Source: Oscillospiraceae bacterium
GTDB lineage: Bacteria; Bacillota; Clostridia; Oscillospirales; CAG-272
Direction: 5' to 3'
Length of the DNA: 52,107 bases
Assembly (NCBI GenBank): GCA_015064415.1
Contig: SVSG01000014.1
Location: 1 to 52,107, forward strand
The notes under the pieces are model-generated. The model searched no databases. It was not told where the DNA came from and saw only the letters and a list, made by a program, of their open reading frames with translations. Below, one piece after another: positions 16,224 to 24,545 of the stretch. Position 1 is the stretch's first letter. The number at the start of each line of letters is the position of its first letter. Both the position numbers and the translations under genes were made by a program.

Positions 16224-18233
16224 TCAGCCGATCATATCGGTGTAGCTGCTGTTGGCGGTGTTGTCCGTGAAGGTGGTGTTCTTCACAGAGTCCTCCAGCC
16301 ATGCCTCGTAGGTGCCCTCAGCCAGCTCCACGCGGATGGTGTGGCTCCAGGCGGGCTTCTCGTCGCCACGGTACAGCATGATGTGATAACCGTAGTCGGT
16401 GTCAACGGCGGGGTTAGAAACCTCGTTCAGCACGCGCTTCTCGTCGAACAGCCAGTCCTCAAAGTTCTTGACCATCTGACCCTCGGTCACGTCGTCATAA
16501 AAGACGTTGCTGTCCTCGTTGTACTGCAGGCCGTATGCCTCGAACACGCTCTCCTCCATCGAGTAGTAGGTCACGCCGTTCTCGGTCTTCTCGACAAGCT
16601 TGCCCTCTTCCTTCATCAGGGTGATCAGCTCCTTGGCCATCTCCTCGGCGGAAAGCTTGCCCACGCGCTTCAGCACGCGCTCAGCCAGCACCTTGATGGG
16701 ACCGGAGAAGCTGTCGGTGTTGGTCTTGTTCTTGTATGTGTCGGTCTTGAAGAGAATGTGGCCCACGGAGCGCACGAAGCCCTCGTCGCGGTGCAGCTTG
16801 CTCTTCAGAAGGTAAACGGTGTAAGAGGAGCTTGCGGTCTTGTACTCGGTGCTCTTGGTATCGTCATCTGCCTGCGTGCTGGGCTCACCCTCGGTGTTCT
16901 CCTCACCCTCGGTGGTATCTTCACCCTCAGTGGTGTCGTCCTCGGTCTCCTCCTCGTTATCGATGAGGTTGCCGAATGCATCGTAGATGCTGACGTCAGA
17001 GAATACGTCATGGATATCGCGGGGGTTGGAGTCGTCCTTGACCCAATCCTTGAACTCGGTGTCCACGCCGGAGGAGGTCACGTCCTTGTTGTTCACGATG
17101 GCATCCACCACGGCCTCAGCGGCGCGGGTGTCTGCCTTGGTGCGGCAGGCCTGAATCTCCTCTTCGGTAAGGGTGGCATTCTCCTCGGTCTTCTTGGAAA
17201 GTGCAGTCTCCTTCTCCTCCTCGAAGAAAAGCTCCTGCAGAACGGAAAGCAGCTTCTTGTCGAAGTTGTCGGGGTCGTTCTTGGCGGCCTCCTCCAGCTC
17301 CTTGTTCAGCGCCTCGTACTTGGCCTTCAGCTCCTCGTACTTAGCGGCGTTCTTCTCGTTCTCTTCCTTAGCGGCGTCCTTATCGGTCTTGGTGGAGGGC
17401 TTGAAGTCAGCGATGAAGGAGTAAGCGATGTAATCGACGAACACGTCGTACTTGTTTTCCTTGTCACCGGTGTTGTTGTCCTCGTACTCCTTGTTGACCA
17501 TATCGTCGGTCACACCGTTGAGGATCTCCTCGGAGCGGATCTCGTTGTACTTGCTGGCAAGACGGGAGATCTCCATCATGGCGCGCACGTCATCCTCTAC
17601 CACGCCCTCACCGTACATAGCGCCGATGTAGCCGTCGGTGGTGTAGCCGTAATAAGCGGCGTACAGAGCCATGCTCTGGATCGCCATGTCGATGTTCTCC
17701 ATATCGCTGTCATCCAGCTTGACGCCCTTCACGCGAGCGGCCTCGCAAACGGCAAGCATCTGCTTGACGTCCTTGGTGGCAAGCTCAAGGAAGTGCTCCA
17801 GCCAGGTCACGCTCTGGGGCAGAGCGTTACCCTTATCGTCCTGCGTGGCGTAGATCTGGTCGCGCAGGCTCTTGTTCTTGTCCAGCGAGGTACCGCCCTT
17901 GCCGGAGGGCACGGAAACGGTAATGCCGAACTGCTCGGAGTACTGATCGTAGGTTGCGACAAGGTTCTGGTACTCGGTATAGACCATGTAGGACATCATG
18001 GGCACCGTCACCTCATAGTTCTCGGTTGCAAGGATCACGCGCATACGCTTGAAGGTACCACGGCCATCCAGCACGAAGAACACGGTCGTCAGCAGAAGAG
18101 CTGCCAGCACGGCGATCACGATCGTGGTGCCAAGCCAAGTGGGCATGCCCTTACTTGCATTCTTTCTTTTGTTTGCGGGGGCGGAAAGCGTTTCATTCGC
18201 TTTATCCGTCTTGATTCTGTTAGATTTTCCCAT
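16224..18233 (-). CDS. membrane-anchored peptidyl-prolyl isomerase (PPIC/SurA-like)
   Basis: 669 residues. A basic cytoplasmic tail (1-31) precedes one transmembrane helix (about 32-54); the rest is extracytoplasmic. The N-terminal foldase region parallels the smaller paralogue. FVRSVGHILFKTDT near residue 465 is a parvulin-type HILF signature, and TDYGYHIMLYRGDEKPAWS near 615 the closing parvulin strand, separated by a large insert. A strongly acidic Glu/Thr-rich tract (roughly 405-445, EEETEDDTTEGE repeated) precedes the parvulin part, and a lysine/glutamate coiled coil lies at about 265-320. Likely folds secreted proteins at the membrane. Length is about twice that of PrsA because of the inserts. 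Confidence 0.8.
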   Translation of the reverse strand: MGKSNRIKTDKANETLSAPANKRKNASKGMPTWLGTTIVIAVLAALLLTTVFFVLDGRGTFKRMRVILATENYEVTVPMMSYMVYTEYQNLVATYDQYSEQFGITVSVPSGKGGTSLDKNKSLRDQIYATQDDKGNALPQSVTWLEHFLELATKDVKQMLAVCEAARVKGVKLDDSDMENIDMAIQSMALYAAYYGYTTDGYIGAMYGEGVVEDDVRAMMEISRLASKYNEIRSEEILNGVTDDMVNKEYEDNNTGDKENKYDVFVDYIAYSFIADFKPSTKTDKDAAKEENEKNAAKYEELKAKYEALNKELEEAAKNDPDNFDKKLLSVLQELFFEEEKETALSKKTEENATLTEEEIQACRTKADTRAAEAVVDAIVNNKDVTSSGVDTEFKDWVKDDSNPRDIHDVFSDVSIYDAFGNLIDNEEETEDDTTEGEDTTEGEENTEGEPSTQADDDTKSTEYKTASSSYTVYLLKSKLHRDEGFVRSVGHILFKTDTYKNKTNTDSFSGPIKVLAERVLKRVGKLSAEEMAKELITLMKEEGKLVEKTENGVTYYSMEESVFEAYGLQYNEDSNVFYDDVTEGQMVKNFEDWLFDEKRVLNEVSNPAVDTDYGYHIMLYRGDEKPAWSHTIRVELAEGTYEAWLEDSVKNTTFTDNTANSSYTDMIG

Positions 18234-18322
18234 TGTTTAAACCACCTTACTATAATAAATTTTTTAAAGTGTCTTTGTTATTATACACAGCCCGCGTGAC
18301 GGCTGTGTGAGGAACAGTGAAA

Positions 18323-20137
18323 TTATACGTCCATGATGACGGGCAGGATCATCGGCTTGCGTCCCGTTTTGCGGAACAGGAAGCGATACAGCTCGTCACG
18401 TACGCGCGTTTTCAGCTGCATGCGGTCACCGATCTTGCCGGAGGAAAGGGTCGAGATCAGCAGGCGTTGCACAACGCGACGCGCCTCCTCCATCAAGGGC
18501 TCGTTATCGCGCACGTACACAAAGCCGCGCGAGATCAGCTCGGGGCCGGAAAGCAGCAGTCGGCTTTCCTCATCCACGGTGGCGACCACCACGATGAGAC
18601 CGTCCTGCGAGAGCAATCTGCGGTCGCGAAGCACGGCGCTGCCCACGTCACCGACGCCATAGCCGTCGATCAGCACCTGACCTGCAGGCACCACACCGGA
18701 AAAACGTGCGCCCTTCGCATCGATCTCCAAGACCTTACCGATCTCGGAAATGAAGATATTGGCATCCGGTACGCCCATTTCCTGCGCCAGCTCACGGTGT
18801 GCCGCCAGATGGCGGGATTCGCCGTGGATCGGCATAAAGTAGCGGGGCTTGGTCAGCGCCAGCATCAGCTTCAGCTCCTCGCGGCAGGCGTGACCGGAAA
18901 CGTGCACGTCCATATCGTTGTCATGCAATACGCTGACACCGTTGCGGGACAGCTCGTTGATGACGCGGCCCACCAGCTTCTCGTTGCCGGGAATGGCACT
19001 GGAGGACAGCACCACCAGATCGTTTTGACCAAGCGTCACCTGATTGTGATCCGAATAGGCCATGCGGTAAAGCGCGGACATCGGCTCACCCTGGCTGCCC
19101 GTTGTGATCAACGTGAGCTGCTCGGGCTTGAAGCGCTTGGCCTCGCTGATATCGACCAACACGTCCTTCGGCACCTTCATATAGCCAAGCTCGACGGCGG
19201 CGCCCACGATATTCAACATGCTGCGCCCCGTGATGGCCACCTTGCGGCCATGCTGTGCGCTGATGTCGATGATCTGCTGTACGCGATGCACGTTCGAGGA
19301 GAATGTGGCGATCACGATGCGCTTTTTGGGGTTGGAGGTGAAGATATACTCCAGCGATCTTCCCACCAGCTTTTCGGAGGGGGTATAGCCCGGACGCTCT
19401 GCGTTGGTGGACTCACCAAGCAGCATCAGCACGCCCTCCTGGCCAAGCTCTCCCAAGCGGGTGATGTTCATCATCTCCCCTTGAATGGGGGTGAGGTCCA
19501 ATTTATAGTCACCCGTGTGGATCACGGTGCCAAGCGGCGTATGGATCGCAAGGCAGCAGGCATCCGCGATCGAGTGATTGACGCGGATGAACTCCACGCT
19601 GATCTCGCCCGCAGACACGGTGTCGCCTGCGTTGACGGTGCGGAAGTCGGGGGCGAAGGGCAAGGAATGCTCCTCCAGCTTGTTTTTTATGATGCCAAGC
19701 GTCAGCTTGGTGCCAAAGATCGGCGGTTGGATGCTGCGCAACACGTAAGGCAGGGCACCGATGTGGTCCTCATGCCCGTGCGTGAGAAAGATACCGCGCA
19801 AGCGGTCGGCGTTCTGCTCCAGATAGGTAATATCCGGAATGACCAGATCCACGCCCAGCATATCCTCCTCGGGAAATGCCAGTCCGCAATCCACCACGAT
19901 CATGTCCTTTTCATATTCGATCACCGTCAGGTTTTTGCCGATCTCCTGCAAGCCGCCAAGCGGAATGACACGGATCTTGCCCTTTGGCTTCAGCAGCTTG
20001 GCCGAGGTCGCCGACTGGGACTTTCGCACGTGCTTGGGCGCACGTGGCTTTTCTGCCTTGGGGGCACGCGGGGGCTTTTCCTGCTTCGGTGCACGTACTG
20101 CTCGTTGTTTGGTTGTTTTTTGCGTTGTTTGAGGCAT
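18323..20137 (-). CDS. rnj: ribonuclease J
   Basis: 604 residues. The metallo-beta-lactamase/beta-CASP RNase J has 5'-3' exonuclease and endonuclease activity in mRNA decay and rRNA maturation. The metal site HGHEDHIG lies at 120-127 within IFLTHGHEDHIGALPYVL; HTGDYKLD, STNAERPGYTPSE and HVSGHACREEL are further signatures, and the C-terminal domain ends in KPMILPVIMDV. The first 48 residues are a basic, Pro/Ala/Lys-rich disordered tail absent from Bacillus RNase J, perhaps for RNA or ribosome contact. The ATG at 20137 follows GAAAGGAGAATTT. Confidence 0.95.
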   Translation of the reverse strand: MPQTTQKTTKQRAVRAPKQEKPPRAPKAEKPRAPKHVRKSQSATSAKLLKPKGKIRVIPLGGLQEIGKNLTVIEYEKDMIVVDCGLAFPEEDMLGVDLVIPDITYLEQNADRLRGIFLTHGHEDHIGALPYVLRSIQPPIFGTKLTLGIIKNKLEEHSLPFAPDFRTVNAGDTVSAGEISVEFIRVNHSIADACCLAIHTPLGTVIHTGDYKLDLTPIQGEMMNITRLGELGQEGVLMLLGESTNAERPGYTPSEKLVGRSLEYIFTSNPKKRIVIATFSSNVHRVQQIIDISAQHGRKVAITGRSMLNIVGAAVELGYMKVPKDVLVDISEAKRFKPEQLTLITTGSQGEPMSALYRMAYSDHNQVTLGQNDLVVLSSSAIPGNEKLVGRVINELSRNGVSVLHDNDMDVHVSGHACREELKLMLALTKPRYFMPIHGESRHLAAHRELAQEMGVPDANIFISEIGKVLEIDAKGARFSGVVPAGQVLIDGYGVGDVGSAVLRDRRLLSQDGLIVVVATVDEESRLLLSGPELISRGFVYVRDNEPLMEEARRVVQRLLISTLSSGKIGDRMQLKTRVRDELYRFLFRKTGRKPMILPVIMDV

Positions 20138-20276
20138 AAATTCTCCTTTCTTCTGAATTGAAAAGCGGCAAAGCGACAGGGCGCGTACCACGCTCCCGCG
20201 CGCTGTCTGTGTTCACCGTTCAAACGGGATCGCCGCAAAGGGATCACCGTTAAAAAATCAAATCACTATTCATATT

Positions 20277-20305
20277 ATTATACACAATATTTGCGCGATT
20301 GTCAA
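20277..20305 (-). promoter_or_regulatory. promoter for ribonuclease J
   Basis: On the minus strand: TTGACA, 17 nt, TATAAT, leaving a leader of about 130 nt before the start codon. Confidence 0.8.
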
Positions 20306-20309
20306 GACT

Positions 20310-20570
20310 TTATACAAGGATTATCAGCATAACTACCCCCAAAAGCAAAGATCCCAGCAAAAAACCCGCCAAAAACGGTAAAAAACCGCTTTTTTTGCGC
20401 CTTCGCAAAAAATATCCTCGCCCCTCCTCCACGATGCGGTTGCCCTCCGCCAGCATATCCCCGCGCGCTGTGGGGGCGCGCCCTGCCCGCAGCACGAAAT
20501 AGGCGCTTTCAAAAAGCGGGCTTTCCTTGGTTTGCAGCACGATCATTTCTCTTTGGCATCCTTTGATCAT
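20310..20570 (-). CDS. small single-pass membrane protein, function unknown
   Basis: 86 residues from an ATG with GGAGGACGCAT upstream. The N-terminal 60 residues are hydrophilic, with an RRRKK patch, and the C-terminal 24 residues (GFLPFLAGFLLGSLLLGVVMLI) form one membrane helix, so it is tail-anchored. It is immediately upstream of the RNase J gene on the same strand, with the RNase J promoter starting beyond its 3' end. No family recognised. The clean ribosome binding site supports a real gene. Confidence 0.6.
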   Translation of the reverse strand: MIKGCQREMIVLQTKESPLFESAYFVLRAGRAPTARGDMLAEGNRIVEEGRGYFLRRRKKSGFLPFLAGFLLGSLLLGVVMLIILV

Positions 20571-20737
20571 ATGCGTCCTCCTTTTTGCCAATTCTCACCA
20601 TTATCTTAACCCGTTCTTACACTTTTCAATCACGCAAAGCAAGAAAACGGCGTTTTGACAGCTTTCGACACGCTTTGCCGCTAACGCGGCGTTTTTACCA
20701 TAAAATGTTAATATTCCATAAATTACCAAAAAATTGC

Positions 20738-20766
20738 TTGACAAACAAGCTTCGACAGATTATACT
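20738..20766 (+). promoter_or_regulatory. promoter for the AbrB-type regulator
   Basis: TTGACA at 20738-20743, 17 nt, TATACT at 20761-20766. Confidence 0.8.
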
Positions 20767-20817
20767 ATAAGTGCGAGTCGAAAAACCGCTATAAAAAAAC
20801 AAAAAGGAGGAAACACT

Positions 20818-21060
20818 GTGAAATCTACCGGAGTGACACGTCAAATCGATGAGTTGGGGCGCTTTGTGCTTCCTGTTGAGATCAGACGCGCCTTGCACAT
20901 CAACCTGAAGGATTATATCGAAATTTATACCGAAAACGACCGGATCATTTTGAAAAAGTACCAGCCCGCATGCCTGTTTTGCGGCAACACCGAGGACAAC
21001 GAGACCTTCGAGGGCAAGCGCATTTGCCGCGCGTGCCTTGATAAGCTGAAAAATATCTGA
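20818..21060 (+). CDS. AbrB/SpoVT-type transition-state regulator with C-terminal zinc finger
   Basis: 80 residues with a GTG start after AAGGAGGAAACACT. The N-terminal swapped-hairpin domain is clear: KSTGVTRQIDELGRFVLPVEIRRALHI, as in AbrB and SpoVT. After residue 50 follows a CLFC...CRAC module (Cys52, 55, 70, 73), a four-cysteine zinc knuckle common in clostridial AbrB homologues but absent from Bacillus AbrB. It likely binds AT-rich promoters as a tetramer and controls growth-phase or sporulation genes. It forms a single-gene transcript with its own promoter and terminator. Confidence 0.93.
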   Translation: MKSTGVTRQIDELGRFVLPVEIRRALHINLKDYIEIYTENDRIILKKYQPACLFCGNTEDNETFEGKRICRACLDKLKNI

Positions 21061-21103
21061 AAGTGCCCAAACGGTACGAGAAAACGCGATCCCCCGAACA
21101 GCG

Positions 21104-21144
21104 AAAAAAGCACCCGAAAGCAAAATGCTTTCGGGTGCTTTTTT
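21104..21144 (+). terminator. intrinsic terminator after the AbrB-type gene
   Basis: An 18-bp stem (AAAAAAGCACCCGAAAGC / GCTTTCGGGTGCTTTTTT) with a 5-nt loop. Confidence 0.92.
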
Positions 21145-21379
21145 GCGCGAAATGTGGCTTCTGAGAACAGCAGACAGCTTCGCATTTTTAAAAATGCTCG
21201 TTACACCATTATAGCAAGCGGACGCCATAGTGCTTTCCCGCAAAGCAAGTGCCGACATCCTCATCCACCGCTATCGCGGTCCCCCTTCCCCCGCTTGGGG
21301 AAGGCCTTTGCGTTACCCGCTTGCATGACAGGCGGTTATCTGCTTTGTACTTCATGCGAAGAATATCTAAAGGAAGGAG

Positions 21380-21662
21380 CAAAATGTGGCGACCGCTCGC
21401 TTTGTCGAACCGCCTCATTTTGATGCAGATGGTGTGGTCTTGCGCGAAGGTGTACGAGGGTACTCCAAATGTCCTCGCTACGCGAGCATGACGATATGCC
21501 GCTTGCGGCAATCGCGGCGGAAGACCGCGACTTATGCGCGAAATGTGGCGACCGCTCACTTCCCCGGGCAGCCTCATTTTGATGCAGATGGTGTGGTCTT
21601 GCGCGAAGGTGTACGAGGGTACTCCGAGCGGAAGACCGCACCTTATGCGCAAAATGTGGCGG
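21380..21662. repeat. intergenic direct repeats of about 87 bp
   Basis: Two copies of a unit starting AAATGTGGCGACCGCTC and ending GTGTACGAGGGTACTCC lie at 21380-21466 and about 21539-21625, nearly identical over the CCTCATTTTGATGCAG... portion. A third partial copy (ATGCGCAAAATGTGGCGG) sits at 21644-21662, and GGAAGACCGC-CTTATGCGC is also doubled. The 520-bp gap 21147-21666 holds no convincing gene. Confidence 0.8.
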
Positions 21663-21666
21663 TTCC

Positions 21667-22635
21667 TTACGCCCAGGACATGGTGCCGGGCTTGTTATCC
21701 TCTATGATGATGTTTTGAAGGAAACGGACCGCCTTACACAATCCCTCGTCAATGCTCATAAAGCTATCCTCGTGCTCGATAGAAAGCACACGGTCATAGC
21801 CGCAAAGCTGCAGATTGCTGATCAGATCGCGCCAGTAGCTCTCGCCGTTGCCATATCCCACAGTGCGGAATACCCACGCGCGGTGCAGCTCGTCACTGTA
21901 ATGCTTGGTATCCAGCACGCCGTTGACGGCAGTATTATAGGCATCCACCTTGGTATCCTTGGCGTGCACGTGATAGATCGCGCCCTTCAGCGCGCGGATG
22001 GCGGCCACGGGATCGATGCCCTGCCAGATGAGGTGCGAGGGGTCAAAGTTGGCGCCGATCACGTCGCCCACGGCCTCGCGCAAGCGCAACAGCGTCTCGG
22101 GGTTATACACGCAAAATCCGGGGTGCATCTCAAACGCGATGCGCGTGACGCCGTGCTTTTTGGCAAAGGCACCCGCCTCACGCCAATACGGGATCAGCTT
22201 TTCATTCCACTGCCACTCCAGGATCTTCAAAAAGTCCTCCGGCCAGGGACAGGTGACCCAGTTGGGGTACTTGGAGCCCTCACTGTCGCCGGGGCAACCG
22301 GAAAAGGTGATGACGGTATCCACGCCCATCTTCTCGGCAAGCAGTACCGCTTCGCGGAAATCCTTATCGAATGCGGCCGCGATCTTGGCATCGGGATGCA
22401 ACGCGTTGCCGTGTACTGCCAGCGCGCAAACGGTAGTCTTGTGCTTTTTCAAGGTTTTTTGAAAGGCCTTATATTTTCCCTCGTCGGCCAAAAGCTCCGC
22501 GGGGTCGCAATGCGCCTTACCGGGATAGCCGCCCGCGCCAAGCTCCACGGTGTTCACACCAAGCGAGGAGAGGATATCCAAGGTCTCGTCCAGGGTCTTA
22601 CTGCCGTACAGGTTTGCCAATACACTCAGTTTCAT
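21667..22635 (-). CDS. sugar phosphate isomerase/epimerase family TIM-barrel protein
   Basis: 322 residues. It has the xylose-isomerase-like/AP-endonuclease-2 fold: LSVLANLYGSKTLDETLDILSSLGVNTVELG at the N-terminus, AFEMHPGFCVYNPETLL (metal-binding Glu), NFDPSHLIWQGIDP, YHVHAKDTK, and SIEHEDSF near the C-terminus, giving the expected Glu-Asp-His-Glu metal site. Such enzymes isomerise or dehydrate sugars and inosose. AAAGGAAGATCGAT precedes the start. Its 3' end abuts the repeat region. The substrate is unknown; the neighbouring lamin-tail protein is separated by a terminator. Confidence 0.9.
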   Translation of the reverse strand: MKLSVLANLYGSKTLDETLDILSSLGVNTVELGAGGYPGKAHCDPAELLADEGKYKAFQKTLKKHKTTVCALAVHGNALHPDAKIAAAFDKDFREAVLLAEKMGVDTVITFSGCPGDSEGSKYPNWVTCPWPEDFLKILEWQWNEKLIPYWREAGAFAKKHGVTRIAFEMHPGFCVYNPETLLRLREAVGDVIGANFDPSHLIWQGIDPVAAIRALKGAIYHVHAKDTKVDAYNTAVNGVLDTKHYSDELHRAWVFRTVGYGNGESYWRDLISNLQLCGYDRVLSIEHEDSFMSIDEGLCKAVRFLQNIIIEDNKPGTMSWA

Positions 22636-22654
22636 ATCGATCTTCCTTTCTTTG

Positions 22655-22688
22655 AAAAAAAGAGCCGCCGCAGATCGCGGCGGCTCTT
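22655..22688 (-). terminator. intrinsic terminator after the lamin-tail surface protein gene
   Basis: AGAGCCGCCGC / GCGGCGGCTCT with a 5-nt loop, followed on the minus strand by a run of seven T. Confidence 0.9.
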
Positions 22689-22718
22689 CGTGATGGGCAA
22701 ATGCCCAAAGCCAATTGA

Positions 22719-24221
22719 TTACTCGTTAGCGTTATTGTCGTTATCCTCGACGATCTGAACGTCATCGGTAGCAACGTCGTCTGCGGCAACGGGCTTGTTC
22801 TTCTTCTTCAGAACAATGATGACAACCACAACACCGCCGCCTACTACTACAACACCTGCAACGATGATGAGGATCAGTGCCCAAAGGGTAAGACCACCGT
22901 CATTGTTGTTCACGGTATTGCCGGTGTTGTCAGCATTCTGGCCCTTGTTACCAAGGTTGTCACGGTCGACGTGAACGCCACCGGGGAGACGCTCCTCCTC
23001 AGGGTTCTCAACGTCCTCTTCACCTGCCTGCACGTTTGCGGCAAGGTAGTTCTCAACAGCAACCTCTTCCCAGGTCTTGCCGTTAGCAGCAAGGCCCTTC
23101 ACGCTGTCGGGAGCGCGGTTGGGATCTACGTATACCCACTGGTAAGCGTCCATCGTACCGATGGTGGGCTTCTCCTCGAAGGCAACCAGGCCAACTTCCT
23201 TGAAGCCGTCAACGTAGCCGGATTCGTAGAAGTTGTTCTTTGCTTCGTACTCATCGCCCTCGATAGCCGTCTGGCTGGCGTTGTAGTAAGTAGGAACGTT
23301 GTTTGCGGGAACGTAGATGGTGGAAACACCCTCAGGGGTGATGGAGGGGATGGACAGGTTGGTCAGAACGCCCCACTGCCACAGGCAAACGATCTTCTCG
23401 TTGTACTGGTACAGGGTGCCGTCAGAGCCCTTGTTTGCGGTGAAAGCGGGCTCGGTCTTGTTGTCGAAGTTGGCACCGCCTGCCTCGTCCTTAACCAGAG
23501 CGTACATATAGCTGGAGCTGGTGTTCAGAGCGAAACGGGGGTTGTTGGTGGTATCGGTGGTGGTACCGGCGTAAACAGCGATGATCAACAGATCGTCGGA
23601 GATGGTCACGCCGCTGTTCTCAGTCTTGTAGTGGTCGCGGAATGCCTTGTGGTAGATGGTCTTGGTGCCACCCTCGGGAAGATTCACAACGGTGGTCTCG
23701 CCAAGGGACTTGCCGGCCTTATCGGACACGAAAGTGGTGTCGTCATTCCAGAACCAGATCACAGCGAACTGGCCGGGCTTCAGGATAGCAGTACCGGGGT
23801 TCACGCAAGCGTGCTTGGAGTAGGAGCTGGTCATACCGGGAACGCTGTCGTAGATGTTACCGGGGTTCAGGGACATCTTAGCGTCGAAGTTGTGACCGGC
23901 GTTCCAGGGGTCGTTGGACAGCGAGTTCTTGCTGCGAACGATAGCCAGGTCGTACAGGTTGATCTCCTTGGTCTCGCTGCGGTTATACAGCTCGATGTAC
24001 TGGAATGCGTTTCTGCTGCTTACGTCAGTACCGCCCACGGTAACGGAGCAGGTGGTATTGGACATAAACTCGGTAACGACAAGATCCAGTGCCTCAGCGT
24101 CCGCAACGGTGGTTCCGTCGAATTCGGACTTGGTTACTGCAGTGGTTTCTGCAGCCAGGGGGAGGACAGCAACAGCTGCCAGCATAAATACGGCAAGAAG
24201 AGCCGTGAGGAATTTACGCAT
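22719..24221 (-). CDS. exported lamin-tail-domain surface protein with C-terminal membrane anchor
   Basis: 500 residues. Signal peptide MRKFLTALLAVFMLAAVAVLPLAA, cleaved near residue 25. The next region (about 45-230) resembles an LTD (lamin tail) domain: DLVVTEFMSNT, YIELYNRSETKEINLYDLAIV, then LNPG and LKPGQFAVIWF. The C-terminus has an Asn/Gly/Asp-rich linker, one membrane helix (about 447-475) and a short charged tail, so it is displayed on the surface and anchored in the membrane rather than by sortase. The start at 24221 is set by GGAAGGTGCTAACT. Function is probably adhesion or scaffold; no enzyme motif is seen. Confidence 0.75.
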   Translation of the reverse strand: MRKFLTALLAVFMLAAVAVLPLAAETTAVTKSEFDGTTVADAEALDLVVTEFMSNTTCSVTVGGTDVSSRNAFQYIELYNRSETKEINLYDLAIVRSKNSLSNDPWNAGHNFDAKMSLNPGNIYDSVPGMTSSYSKHACVNPGTAILKPGQFAVIWFWNDDTTFVSDKAGKSLGETTVVNLPEGGTKTIYHKAFRDHYKTENSGVTISDDLLIIAVYAGTTTDTTNNPRFALNTSSSYMYALVKDEAGGANFDNKTEPAFTANKGSDGTLYQYNEKIVCLWQWGVLTNLSIPSITPEGVSTIYVPANNVPTYYNASQTAIEGDEYEAKNNFYESGYVDGFKEVGLVAFEEKPTIGTMDAYQWVYVDPNRAPDSVKGLAANGKTWEEVAVENYLAANVQAGEEDVENPEEERLPGGVHVDRDNLGNKGQNADNTGNTVNNNDGGLTLWALILIIVAGVVVVGGGVVVVIIVLKKKNKPVAADDVATDDVQIVEDNDNNANE

Positions 24222-24255
24222 AGTTAGCACCTTCCTTATTAATTTTGGTACACCC

Positions 24256-24284
24256 ATTATAATACAGATTTGGTTTTTTGTCAA
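24256..24284 (-). promoter_or_regulatory. promoter for the lamin-tail surface protein
   Basis: On the minus strand: TTGACA, 17 nt, TATAAT. Confidence 0.8.
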
Positions 24285-24464
24285 TAACTTTTTCAGAAAT
24301 CTTCTTGCGCTTTTGTTTATTTTTGTGAAAAGTCACGCTTTTGCCGCTTTTTTTCATTTTTTGTTTACTTTTGCGAAAAGATTTTTTCATTTCTCACCGC
24401 GCGCCACGCCCCCCCTCCTTTCACGTGCGCGCATATTAAATAAGGAAAATTTTTCACGAGGGGC

Positions 24465-24516
24465 TTGCAATACCGCCGTTTTTGTGTTACAATACAAGAG
24501 CACGGGCAATTGCCCG
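24465..24516 (+). promoter_or_regulatory. promoter and palindromic operator of the Ldh_2 dehydrogenase gene
   Basis: TTGCAA at 24465-24470, 17 nt, TACAAT at 24488-24493. A perfect 14-bp palindrome CGGGCAATTGCCCG (24503-24516) covers the expected transcription start, a typical repressor position. Confidence 0.65.
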
Positions 24517-24545
24517 AATAACTTTTAACACGAAAGGTAACAACC

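Noticed and set aside
16341-20161. Long plus-strand open frames (652 and 614 codons) opposite the foldase and RNase J genes
   Set aside because: Their translations are His/Val/Leu-rich shadows of the minus-strand genes with no domain or start signal.
21380-21662. CRISPR array
   Set aside because: Units are about 87 bp with irregular spacing and only two full copies; no cas genes are nearby.
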